From Bolinopsis microptera (lineage: Eukaryota > Ctenophora > Tentaculata > Lobata > Bolinopsidae), in the NCBI RefSeq assembly GCF_026151205.1, contig NC_087078.1:10984175-11048174 (forward strand): a stretch of 64,000 nt of DNA, given 5' to 3'. Below are positions 10,346 to 47,420 of this stretch, in pieces. The stretch's first letter is position 1, and each line of letters starts with the position of its first letter. Below the pieces are notes generated by a model. It did not search any database. It saw only the letters and a list, made by a program, of their open reading frames with translations, and was not told the DNA's origin. A program made the position numbers and the translations under genes.

Positions 10346-12130
10346 ATATCAAAGACCTCTGAATAGCTGAAAAGTAATCACAATGAGGTCATTTGAACTA
10401 TAAAACCACTTACAACCCTTACTTTTCAACCAATATACCCTTTGAGGCTTTCATGCATGATGCTTGGTCATGATATATCATTGTTATTAATCATTGTAAA
10501 TTCTTTTTACACAGGATAGCACAGGTTTTTTTCACAGAATAAAAATAAAAATAATTGGCCCACCATCGTGGACTGTAGTAATTATACACAATTAAATAAA
10601 AAATGTTAATTGATCATGTTGATATATCTTGTTTGTAATTAGAGCCAGGGTTGGCACTTGGCATGACCCTATCTAAAATGGATAATATTATAAAATGCAT
10701 TGCAAAATTAATATATAATACCGTTTTTAGGTATGTAGTTATGATTTTTCTTCAATTTTTAATCTAGTTAACTTTAAAAATTCTCTGTTTTTTGATAAAA
10801 GTTGAACTATTTTATGTCATTATTTTTTATCTACATAATATAATTTTTATAATCTAAATTATCAATTATTTCTTATTAGAAAACTTAAGTTATGAGAGCG
10901 ACATTACTCTGATATCGTCAGTTAATCCTAATTCTAAATTAAATTCTGATTATGTTGTTCATAAAATGAGCAAGATAAAAATACATTCAATATTTTATAC
11001 CTTATCTTTCAATTAATATAATATTTTAATATATATTTGGTTTTGTTCTACCACTTCAGTTCAAAAATTGTAATATTTACATAAATTATTAATTTGATAG
11101 ACGATAATCTTTGATTTTTAAAAGCTAAAATTACCTTTGATCTGAACTAATAAAAGACTAGTAATAAAAGGAAGAAAAAAATGTAAAAATTCCAAAAAAT
11201 AGCAAAAAATGTAAATTATGGTCGGAATTATTTCGAAAAGAGAGTTATCTGATATAATAATAAGAGAGATAAGAAAGAATATTTGAGGACCTATTTTGAT
11301 GAGAGAGGAAACTTTCCTTGTAGATTTTATTATTTTTAAAAATTGATTGGCGGAATAGTACCAAAAATGTAGCTAAAACGATCAAGTTCATTTATAAGAT
11401 GTCATACAAAAAGTATGAAGTAATTTCGCAGCCAACCATTTTTGAATGTTTATTTTCTCTGTTTATACCAATAAGTTATTTTTTTATTTAAACATTTTTT
11501 TCCGTTTTGTCCAAACTTTTTACTTATCATAAAGATATTCTGTTTGATTCAATTATTGATAATTTTATTGTGTGTTTAGGTAAAAAATCTCATTTATAAG
11601 CAAAATCAATGGAAATAGGTGGAATTTAGAGAATTTCTCACTGTGTAACAAACTCCATGAAATATGTTATAACTTAGCTTCAGTATTACACCTTGATGGT
11701 ATCTTGTATTTTGGGCCTTAAAAGCGAAATTAGTAACCTCCTCATTAATAGTCAGCTGAACAATTATTCAACGAACACTTATTCGTCGATCTGCCGTACA
11801 AAGCGTAACTTTGAGCAAAGCTAGCCACTTAGTTGAATAAACAACCTTAAGACATTATTATAATATGTATAAGCTATCTTTTACACGATTCTAGCATAGA
11901 AACAGGGAGTAATCTCAACTGCTTTATTTAAAGAAAAACGAAATTCATCAGGCAAGATATTTCGGTAGCTATGACCAGCTCCCTATATTTACAATTTCAT
12001 AACATGAAAAAGGCATGGGCCGAAACGTCGACAACTATTTGTTTGAAAAACTGATTGGAGACATTCACTTTGTCTAACTTTGTCCCAAAACATGTGAAGT
12101 GTTATAATTATCTATAAAATTAATCAGAGA
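10346..12130 (+). other. AT-rich intergenic flank of copy B
   Basis: Collinear with 5166-7250. I see no coding exon. Confidence 0.6.
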
Positions 12131-12138
12131 ATGAAAGG

Positions 12139-12908
12139 ATGGAAATGGAAAGAATGAAAATTATCACACTACAACTGTTGCTCTTCTATACTGCTTGGAC
12201 CGAAGGTTCTACGACTGGTAAGTTCATCAAATTTCAGCCAGAGGCATTCTCCCACATCCACAAACACATCATTCAGACAGTCTGACTGGGAGGAAAATGT
12301 AACCACAATAAAACCTCACTATACCGTGCCTCTCTATACTGGATACTTCCGTTGTTGTTTAAAATTAATTTAAAGCCTAAATCAAAATTCGAAAAATGTT
12401 ATCTTATCTGCATAATATCCTTTTTCTTCATCCTTGAAAATCACACGTTTTTAACTTCCAGAATACAAGATAAGTTTCTGGATGAGATCTGCTGAAGAAA
12501 AAGTTTATCCACTGGTTATTGTCACTGGAACTAATGGAAAAACGGTGGAACAACAGTGTGAAGCAAACTTGTCAGCACCTCAGAAGATTTCAGCATGTAC
12601 CATAAAGACTGAAACTGATATTGGAACAGTCTGATTGTAAGACTCAGCGACTGTCAACGCACGAGTGAGAGTACATAAAGGTATTTGGAGGTTTTTGCTG
12701 GTATCATTAAGTATCAATAGAATCCTTTCGATCCATCTCTTGACTATTCGTTAATATTCGTATGAAATGAAAAAATCTGACCATATTTAACTTTGATAAA
12801 TTTCAGGCGACAGTTGAGATATCGGGTATAAATGAGACCCAATGTTGTATCCCGCGTTTTGGGACTGACTCTTTTAGATTTCTTTTCGACGGAAAGAAGT
12901 GTGTTTAG
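12139..12908 (+). pseudogene. Copy C of the tandem membrane protein gene, frameshifted and 3'-truncated
   Basis: Exon 1 (12139-12217) and its donor are intact and encode the same signal peptide. Exon 2 (12462-12636) is 175 nt against 182 in copy B. The missing TTTGAAT causes a frameshift and a TGA within the exon. Exon 3 (12807 onward) diverges after PRFG and meets TAG at 12906. No transmembrane exon follows; MITE and mariner debris begins at 12970. It could still yield a truncated secreted peptide, but I treat it as a pseudogene. Confidence 0.75.
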
Positions 12909-12970
12909 AAGTTTTTACCTTTTATCTGTTAAGACTTATTATATACCTATGCCAATCTATTAGATATGAC

Positions 12971-13045
12971 GTAGGGGTCGTTCACATATTACGTAATCAG
13001 CCGATCCGAGGGGGAGGGGGTTTTGAGATGATCTCGCTACTATAT
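12971..13045. mobile_element. MITE family 1, 5' half only
   Basis: Begins GTAGGGGTCGTTCACATATT, continues through the G-rich arm, and stops where a truncated mariner-like element begins at about 13053. Confidence 0.65.
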
Positions 13046-13052
13046 ATGATAG

Positions 13053-13532
13053 GAAGCATAACGAGTTTATTCATTACGTGTGATCAGGTGATTGGTTTAC
13101 CTAATCACGTGATAAGGTGACCCCGTTAACTACCCCGTTAAACATTATGGGAATCGTTAAAGGTGCCCAATTAAGGTGTCGTGTCACGGTGTCACATAAT
13201 CACCCAGTCAATTTTGTTAACGAGATACAGAAAATGCTTGATAACTTCGTCATTTCTAATTCGTTTTGCCTCATGTTTTCAGATCATATGCAACATTTGA
13301 TAATCTACCGTCTCTGAAAAAATTAGGCGTTGAGCATGTTCAGAGAAAACAATATATAGGTGTTTAAATATTGAATGGGCGTGGTCTAAAATATTCGAAT
13401 TTTCAAATTTTGACGACGGAATCCTCGAACCAGTAAGTACAGTATGCCATCTGCAAAGCAACAGCTCTCAAATATAAAACACGGCGGAGCTATTAAGGCC
13501 AACGTATGGGTACTGACTTTTGGCCCACCCTG
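13053..13532. mobile_element. Mariner-like MITE, 3' part (copy 1)
   Basis: Matches the right two thirds of the 767-bp elements at 14626 and 39874, ending in the same terminal repeat (GGCCCACCCTG). The left end is missing. Confidence 0.8.
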
Positions 13533-13575
13533 TATAAAGGGAGACGATATATATATATATATATATCCATATATA

Positions 13576-14088
13576 TGGATGGCGGTTAGATGAGTACACT
13601 ACTCTCACAAGCATCTCGAGTCTCTCGGTGATCCTGCCTCCACACCACACTCAGTCTGGACTCCCTTCCGGCCGACCGAACTATTTTCCTAATATCTCCT
13701 AATATAACTTTGATCGAACAAGCCTAAATTCATGATGCACTATAAACTTGATTTGAGACAGAAATTTTAGACAATTTATCTGCTTACGTGTAATTTCAAA
13801 CTCTTATCAGATACCATGTCTTTTATCTAATTTTTATCAGCAGATTTATAAATCTGCTGTTCATTTGTAGCTATTACCTTGCTAGTTATGAGTAAATTTT
13901 TGCCTTCCATCAATTGAGTGCAGCTTTCAGTTTCAAAATTTTCAGTTTATTCAGATTTTTCGTTTTCGATATTGCAAATTTTTAATAAATCATGTTCAGA
14001 TTATGGTGATAATGGATGTAAAGGTACTTCAACCGAATTAACAATCCAACCGTGTGTATGACGTGTCCCAGTAGCCAATCATAATATA
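13576..14088. repeat. 513-bp tandem duplication, unit 1
   Basis: By eye identical to 14113-14625. The units are separated by 24 bp. No coding content recognised. Contains the palindromic word CAGATTTATAAATCTG. Confidence 0.9.
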
Positions 14089-14112
14089 TGTATTTCTACC
14101 GGTGGCACATAC

Positions 14113-14625
14113 TGGATGGCGGTTAGATGAGTACACTACTCTCACAAGCATCTCGAGTCTCTCGGTGATCCTGCCTCCACACCACACTCAGTCTGGACTC
14201 CCTTCCGGCCGACCGAACTATTTTCCTAATATCTCCTAATATAACTTTGATCGAACAAGCCTAAATTCATGATGCACTATAAACTTGATTTGAGACAGAA
14301 ATTTTAGACAATTTATCTGCTTACGTGTAATTTCAAACTCTTATCAGATACCATGTCTTTTATCTAATTTTTATCAGCAGATTTATAAATCTGCTGTTCA
14401 TTTGTAGCTATTACCTTGCTAGTTATGAGTAAATTTTTGCCTTCCATCAATTGAGTGCAGCTTTCAGTTTCAAAATTTTCAGTTTATTCAGATTTTTCGT
14501 TTTCGATATTGCAAATTTTTAATAAATCATGTTCAGATTATGGTGATAATGGATGTAAAGGTACTTCAACCGAATTAACAATCCAACCGTGTGTATGACG
14601 TGTCCCAGTAGCCAATCATAATATA
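14113..14625. repeat. 513-bp tandem duplication, unit 2
   Basis: Second unit of the duplication starting at 13576. A mariner-like MITE is inserted at the TA ending this unit, so the duplication predates or accompanied that insertion. Confidence 0.9.
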
Positions 14626-15392
14626 CAGGGTGGGCCAAAAGTCAGTACCCATACGTTGGCCTTTATAGCTCAGTCACTGAGTGCCCAATTTAAATACTTC
14701 TTTCTGGTATGACTTAGTACCACCACTGGTTCGAGGAATTTGTCAACTCGAAAAATATTCGCGTTCATTTTTTTCAAATGGAGGTTCATTTTCACATTTA
14801 TTTGATAGTTTGGATAGTCGGATCAAGCTAAATGTTATTGAATTGTGTTTGGCCATTCGAATTACGTTTGTCCTGAAAGAATTAGAACTGTAGCTTCTCA
14901 GATGACCGAGATATGAAGCATAACGAGTTTATTCATTACGTGTGATCAGGTGATTGGTTTACCTAATCACGTGATAAGGTGCCCACGGTAACTACCCCGT
15001 TAAACATTATGGGAATTGTTAAGGGTGCCCAATTAAGGTGTCGTGTCACGGTGTCACATAATCACCCAGTCAATTTTGTTAACGAGATACAGAAAATGCT
15101 TGATAACTTCGTCATTTCTAATCCGTTTTGCCTTATGTTTTCAGATCATATGCAACATTTGATAATCTACCGTCTCTGAAAAAATTAGGCGTTCAGCATG
15201 TTCAGAGAAAACAATATAGGTGTTTTAATATTGAATGGGCGTGGTCTAAAATATTCGAATTTTCAAATTTTGACGACGGAATCCTCGAACCAGTAAGTAC
15301 AGTATGCCATCTGCAAAGCAACAGCTCTCAAATATAAAACACGGCGGAGCTATTAAGGCCAACGTATGGGTACTGACTTTTGGCCCACCCTG
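14626..15392. mobile_element. Mariner-like non-autonomous transposon, 767 bp (copy 2)
   Basis: The ends are perfect 36-bp inverted repeats starting CAGGGTGGGCCAAAAGTCAG, flanked by TA on both sides, as expected of the Tc1/mariner superfamily. No transposase motif is visible; the short frames inside look spurious. Same length as the copy at 39874-40640. Confidence 0.85.
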
Positions 15393-15427
15393 TATATATA
15401 TATTATATATATATCATATCCGTACCA

Positions 15428-15700
15428 TTTTACTGATACCAAAACATCAAATTTAACACGACTTTCCGCGAGAACCGTGAGAGATATATCATTGAAACTT
15501 TTTTGGCTGGGTCGAATGCTTTTATGTTTTTATGGCCTCTTGACCAGTATGAAGAAATTAAAAATTGGCCAAGGAATAAGAATTTTAGTGCCCAAAATTT
15601 GGACTCCCAAGTGGTGTCAAAAACGCGAATTAAATAGGTAATAATTATTTTAGCCTCTTGAGTCTTGACGCCACTTCAGGGTTAGACGGATTCCTGCTAG
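15428..15700. repeat. Dispersed repeat family 2, copy 1
   Basis: About 270 bp, resembling 16377-16651 in the same orientation, sharing GGTGTCAAAAACGCGAATTA and the end TTCCTGCTAGT. A third, inverted partial copy lies at 24958-25045. Confidence 0.75.
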
Positions 15701-15718
15701 TGTTATAATACTACTCAC

Positions 15719-16371
15719 TTCTGTAGTCAATGCAGGTATCACACAAGCAGTGTCCTGGTGTCTTCCCGCACCACCCCCCTGGAGAACAGCAACTGTAACC
15801 GGCTGGATCGTCAGGATTACACTGAGCTGGTGTTCCATCAGAGAGAGGGTTATTAGGTCCACATCTCAGGTCATCTCTCCACTTCTTTACTCCTGTTATC
15901 AAAGTTTTAGACAAAGCATGAAATTGGGTTACACAATGCACCATTAAATCTTTCTGAATCCTTTAAGGCATGGTTTGTTGCCATGCTGTGTGCTTAAATA
16001 TTGACGTTTCTACTGAAGAGGTCGATGACTGGCTATCAATAATCGGTGTTGTTATTTCGAAACTCTTTATAGTTTATTGCGATATTGTCTGCAAATTTTT
16101 CTAATAAACGGCATTAAGGTTCACCATCGACCCGTCGACCTGCTATAAGCTGGCTTTAACTGGCTAGGTATTATTCATTTACTCGTTCATTCAGGTTTCA
16201 TGGCAGATTTGGAAGCAAGCATTAACATGATTCCCTAAACATCATAGGAAAATGAGATAAAATTATCAATTAACCTGTTAATTACAAATGTGATCATTTA
16301 CCTGGTACAGCGTGTGTCAATTCAAAGCACGTCAACAAAAGAAGAAATCCAAATACTTCGTTAATTATCAT
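15719..16371 (-). CDS. Secreted hevein-like Cys-rich domain protein, 5' two exons
   Basis: Exon 1 (16302-16371) encodes a signal peptide, MIINEVFGFLLLLTCFELTH, and ends in phase 1 at a GTAAAT donor. Exon 2 (15719-15892) is phase 1-1 and starts GVKKWRDDLRCG. It has eight cysteines, including CCSPGGWCGKTPGHC, which resembles the chitin-binding hevein fold (CC-x5-C-x6-C). Similar KWRDD..CG..CC modules occur in invertebrate extracellular proteins. Carbohydrate binding is inferred. The donor GTGAGT at 15718 implies further exons to the left, but only repeats are visible there, so the gene may be truncated or its next exon distant. Both exons lie between two direct copies of repeat family 2. Confidence 0.65.
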
Positions 16372-16376
16372 AGCCT

Positions 16377-16651
16377 GTGAAATTTTTTTTACTGACACCA
16401 CGGCATCAACTTTCACACAACTTTCCGCAAAAACCGTAAAAGATATACAACTTAAACTTTTTTGACTGGTTCAAATGCTTTAATGGCCTTTCAATCAGCA
16501 TTAGAAAATAAAAAATTAGCCAGGGAATAAGATTTTTAATGCCCAAAATTTGGACCCCCGAGTGGTGTCAAAAACGCGAATTAAATAGGTAACAATTATT
16601 TCAGTTTCTTGACTCTTGACACCACTTTAGGGCTAGACGGGTTCCTGCTAG
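16377..16651. repeat. Dispersed repeat family 2, copy 2
   Basis: Direct copy of 15428-15700. It begins within 10 bp of the hevein-like gene's start codon, so that gene's promoter or 5' UTR would lie inside repeat sequence. Confidence 0.75.
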
Positions 16652-16798
16652 TAATAAATAACAAATCTAAGAAGTAACAGTGTAATTTGCATCGCTGTGA
16701 GATTAGTACAAAGAATCTAACATCCCTTGCAACAAATCGATGCAAATGGTAGTACTTCACTATTCGAGCTACAAGAAATGTTTTAAACAAATAACGTG

Positions 16799-16835
16799 CA
16801 CTCTGCCTCTATATTGAGAATACAGAGGCAGAGTG
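16799..16835. other. Perfect 12-bp stem hairpin
   Basis: CACTCTGCCTCT and its exact complement AGAGGCAGAGTG are separated by 13 bases. No run of T follows. Function unknown. Confidence 0.5.
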
Positions 16836-19701
16836 TAGGCTCTCCCTGCTTTTCTTATGTCACGTGGACAAGTTAGAGGATTTCTATTGGCTGCTGTATC
16901 AGGAAACTGATAGCTTAACCAGCAATGATATTGTAAATCTTGTCTGGCTGGCCTCAGAACGTATTGTCTTCCACTGAATAATCAACGATTAACCCTATTG
17001 TGCCCTGGATTCCATTGTTCTAATGTTAAACTAAAGGAGAGTTACATCATACAGTTTCCCGATAAGTCGGCTACGACGACGATCCAATAGAGAGTATATT
17101 TAAGACAAAACTTTGAACATAACACGAGAAATATGGATAGAACTGAGCAGTGAACAAGAACAAAAACCACATTCTAAGTTTGAAAAATCAGGAGGACTGT
17201 GCAGTGTGCAACCCAGGAATAAACTACAAGGCTATACTGTACTGTTAGTCTATACAGTGGTGAGTGCATTAGCTCAACTCCAGCTTTAATCGCTTTAGCT
17301 TTCTGAAGGTATTCTAATGTTTAACTATGATCTAAGCAACGATTATTTAGAATATCATTACCTTTGCTCCCATACCGACACGTTCCTGTTAACATGGTCT
17401 ACATTCCTGCTGTACAATGTACGCATTGTTGTAAATCAGTATCACTTTGGTACTAGGACTAAATTACTGTTCTCTAATTAACAGCATCTCCACTGGTCCC
17501 AATACAACGGAAACAAATCATATCAAACGGAACAAATACAACTAAGCATTAAGCAACCATAAAAATCCTCGGAGACAGGTAGCTTCAGTTTATATGTACC
17601 CTAGCGGTGATCCCACACGACCACACCGAACCGTCAGATAAACCCACGACCTTGTTACCGAACAGCTTTTCCGTACCTCCTCCTGACTGACAGCACAGGT
17701 GTATATCAATGGTTGTGATAAGTTCAGCCAATTTCAATAATATCCCTAAAAGGATGCGGTCTTCTTCTCAAATTTTGAGAAATTGAATTTTTCGAATGAT
17801 TTAGAATCCGCTTGAGCACTATTGAAAGAAAAAACACAATAGAAGAGTAAAAAATAATTCGTCTAAGAAAAGATCAAAATGTAAGTCAATAATATTATCA
17901 TTATGAAAAGTCCCGCGTATGCATTTTCAGTAGATTTGTTCACAATATAAGACGTATTCTTTGAGTATGAAGGCTCCGGCTCAGCTGGTCAGAAGAACAC
18001 TGTCAGCTTCTGCAGGAAACAGCTGGTGTTGAATTTTATTTTACAACACCGTCTATCGTCCTTTAAATTCGCTTCTTCAGCTCAACTGATAGGACAGTTA
18101 AAACATAATGAGTTATTGTATTGGTCACAAATCACAAATACACTTAATAGATACATACATCTGTATATAATGTGTTATTTTCTGCTGTAGACTGGATGAA
18201 ACTTCTAACTAAAATTAAACTTGGAGGATGACCTCTTAACTCAACCAGTTGCAGTTAACTTAGTTGCCATAGAAACTACCTCCACCGACATTTTGTTGTT
18301 CTATCTCTTGTCCTTGTCTCTTCCAACCAGATATTATCCTTGAACTATCAGTATTTCAATCATGAGACTAATAAACAGCGAACTACTCCATTATTTGATT
18401 TAGTTACCCTGAACAGTGAACACATGACCTTGATATTCCGTCTAAATCGGTTGGGGCAGAGAATATTGACGAATGAACATGCACAATGCTGGTAGAAGCG
18501 GGAACAAGTGGTGAAGTTCAGGATCAAGCTATCAAGAAGCCTTGAACTTGACAAGGTAACGTGATCATGATCTGTATCTATTTGTTTGACTCCAATTTCA
18601 ATTCCCTGAAATTGTTGTGCTATTCTGACCCGAATATTGAGACTTATTCAAGAGTTTTGTGTGAGCACTGAATTCTGTAACTAGTGAAAAGAGGTAGTGA
18701 CAAGCCAAACCGACTGTAATCTAAAAATTCCACGACATTTCTGGAAATCTAAGTCCATATCTCTAGCCCTTGACATTTTTTGCAATTCTGTCTAGAATTT
18801 CATGAATTATTGAAGGGTTGCATGTCAGGCCACTCTGTAGTTAAAAACAGATAAACTGAGCTCTTGGTTATCTTACAAATTATACACATTTGATCTTCAC
18901 AGTCTAGAAGTAAATGATACTGGATTTCGTGTGATGTCACCGAAAATAACAGACACATTGAAGTCTATGGAATTCAAGTATCTACCTACCAAATACTGAG
19001 ACACATTCAGAGTTAAAACATAAAGTCTGACCTTAAGCAGCTGTACAGGCTACTTCTTAATCTAATACTCTTATCTAATGAAGTTACCTACCCCAATAAA
19101 TTGGAGTGCCATGTTGCAGACGTCATGAATTGAGCCTTATCTCCTTTCAGATTTGCTTCTAGCTGCAGCTGTCTTAAAGTGCCGAGCTAGAAGGTTTCTT
19201 AAAATTGTGAGAAATGAAACAAGGTGCAGCTAAGTAGGGGACTAGGGACCCCTTTACTCTCCAGCCAGCTGCAAGCTTGCTAGATTGCGAGCTCAAACAA
19301 TCTGTTATATAATAATAGTGATGTAAGTACTATCCTGTAATGGAATTGTAATCTGAGATAAGGTGCAGGTTATCTAAAACATGCAGAACATGACGTGATG
19401 AAGGCTCTTAAAATGTGGTGTTAAATTATCTGGAATGCTAGTTAAAACCACCACCACGTACCAATACATGTGTAAAATATTGGAGACATCATGTGACCAT
19501 GTGACCATGTGACCATGTGACCATGTGACCATCATGGCATCATATGAACGAATACTTCTGTAGAAGGTAGAGGTACCTTCCCACACATGTGACATTTACA
19601 GTTTGACATCCCAAATTTGTTTGCTTGATTTTATCTGTTTTACTCTAAATCTAACTTGGTGAATTTATAGCAAAATGTGAGTTAATCTCGTGAGCGGAGA
19701 A
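16836..19701. other. Intergenic region upstream of the CD36-like gene
   Basis: I find no convincing exon. A CATGTGAC octamer array lies at 19490-19531 (five units). The CD36-like promoter should be here or in an unseen upstream exon, but I cannot place it. Confidence 0.4.
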
Positions 19702-45454
<25,753 letters not shown>

Positions 45455-46387
45455 CTGATAAGAGTATCTCAAATGTTTTAAATTGTTGGTGAGCACAAGA
45501 TATTACTTGTAACTGTAAAATGTAAACTGATTCGGGAACTTTTTCAACGGAACAAAAATCATGTCAGAAATTGTACTAAAAATAGTGTAATTGTAAAGAA
45601 TCGTGTTAATATATAGCTTGAGTATATTTTCAGATTATAATACAGGTGCAGTGCACCCCACAATAATGGCAAATACCCCACAAAAATGGCAAATACCCCA
45701 CAATAATGGCAAATACCCCACAATAATGGCAAATACTCCAAAATACTTGTAACTCAATCAATAGAGACAAAGAAAGAATACATTGACTATTACAACAATA
45801 ACACAGATGCCCATAATGTGATAAATGTCTACTACTCTGACCGCGCATTCGCACCTGGGACAGATTTATAAGCTCCAGTTTTATTTTAGATCTATTCATT
45901 GTTAGCAGGTGCCATATACCAGGTTGATACTCTGAATTATTAACATATTTTATGTATGTTTAACATATTTTATGTAAAGTAACATAATGATAACAATTAT
46001 GCACTTACGAGACGATACAGATGTCACCGTTCTAAGATCAAAGAACTGGTTGAAAGCCCCTCTGATGGCCGGATTTGTACGATCCTTTGTGAACTGCTTT
46101 CATCACTCATTAGGGGGCAATCGAATGAAAGATGAATGTGTTGTACATTTTCCCTTTACAAATTTAAAAAATAGCAGTAATTTTCCAGTGTACAATCAAC
46201 AATGAACTCAATCCATCAACTGCTTCTGGCATCAGGCACATATTGTTGTTTCACAATAATATATTATATAAGAGAATGAAAGATGAATGGTACGTGTTTT
46301 TTCCATCAGGCTGTTTATTTATTTCATTTTTGGCATAGTGTTAGACGTCTCAAATTACTGTGAGAAAAAAATGTGTAGTAAAAAAAC
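45455..46387. other. 3' region of the CD36-like gene and spacer
   Basis: Contains four copies of a 20-bp unit ACCCCACAATAATGGCAAAT (45655-45737). Sequence around 46141-46260 is duplicated near 47338-47420 and 48290-48350. No gene supported. Confidence 0.5.
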
Positions 46388-46802
46388 TGGAGCTTAAGCT
46401 ATAACCAGACCATTTGTAATCGTAAGATTGCGAGTTCGAATCCCACTGCCTGCCTAGTCGTGGGGTGAGCGTCGTTGACGCTCTGCTAAGGATCCCGAGT
46501 GGTCTATGTAGCCCCACGGTTCACTCAGCCGAATGCTCGAGAAATCGGGTGTGAGGGTTAAATGAGGAGCTGTGCTTGATCAACACAGCGAAGCCTCGGG
46601 CGAAGAAAGTGTGGCATAGTGCCTTAACCGTTGCTGGCCTTAGGAACGATCCTTCGGCTTCTTGTAAAGCTCTTCCTTGAAAGTGCTGGTTTACATTGTA
46701 ATGCAGGTAATGCCGAAGTAAAGTAACAAAGGTGGTCGACTCATTCGATGGCCTTGTTGCGTCGCAACGAATCCTCATAAGATAAGATAAGATAAGATAA
46801 GC
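46388..46802 (+). mobile_element. tRNA-derived SINE with GATAA tail
   Basis: The head carries GTTCGAATCCC (46433-46443), a good pol III B box. An unrelated body of about 330 bp follows and the element ends in five tandem ATAAG units (46777-46801). The A box is not clear. The left end is approximate. Confidence 0.65.
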
Positions 46803-47420
46803 AATGGTCTGCATTTTATTCATGCTTATCTAACATTTAACATGTTAAATAGTTAAATAACCTTCGTCGGTATTCAACGAATAACGATCCAATACTTGTT
46901 TTTTGTTGGAAATTGTCGATTATATGAGAAGAAACAGACTAATAATTTAATCCTGGTAATTACAATAAACCTGATCAGGCAGGATGGAATACCGAACTTT
47001 TGTCCGTCTTTAGCGCGTTGAAAACTTGAACTATTCAGCAGTATGTGGAAGAAAAATTCAGAAAAGACAAATAAACAAATGCTGCATTACAGCAAAGGTT
47101 CACAAGAAATAAACAATAGGGATATAGAATTACATCCCATGAGCCCAATGCCGCTTACTCAATGAGCAATTTCAATGCATGCTCTCCTGGAATTGTCATA
47201 CGTTGTATGACCCGCCGCGCACGAAGTGCGCGGCTCCCCCTGTAGCGTCGAAGACGCTACTATAGTGAAGCGACCGTGGGGGTCACCACGTGATACAATC
47301 CTGGAATAGGAGCAGGCTTGACGTCAAGACTTGCACTATTTGTACATTTTCCCTTTACAAATTTAAAAAATAGTATTTATTTTCCCGTGTATAATCAACA
47401 ATAAGCTCAATCCATCAACT
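46803..47420. other. Spacer with nested hairpins, no gene
   Basis: Two strong hairpins lie close together: CCGCGCACGAAGTGCGCGG (about 47214-47232) and GTAGCGTCGAAGACGCTAC (about 47242-47260). Outer CCCCC/GGGGG tracts could pair around the second. Confidence 0.5.

Larger units (their letters stand above)
3641..12908 (+). repeat. Segmental tandem duplication, unit about 4.9 kb, three copies (A and C partial)
   Basis: The promoter-proximal sequence and first exon recur at about 3645, 7212 and 12090. The last exon, its 3' TAACTGG microsatellite and about 2 kb of AT-rich flank recur at 4805-7200 and 9944-12090. Copy B is complete (about 7200-12090). Copy A lacks exons 2 and 3. Copy C stops after exon 3. 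The copies differ by small indels and by MITE insertions. Confidence 0.85.

Noticed and set aside
13117-13317. ORFs inside the mariner-like copies (also 14979-15179, 40376-40585)
   Set aside because: The same short frames recur in each copy but show no transposase motif and are too short.
45987-46205. 72-codon ORF after the CD36-like gene
   Set aside because: Its 3' half overlaps a sequence repeated at 47338; no motif or splice support.
46425-46450. A tRNA gene
   Set aside because: Only a B box is clear; no cloverleaf or A box, and the sequence continues into a SINE body and tail.
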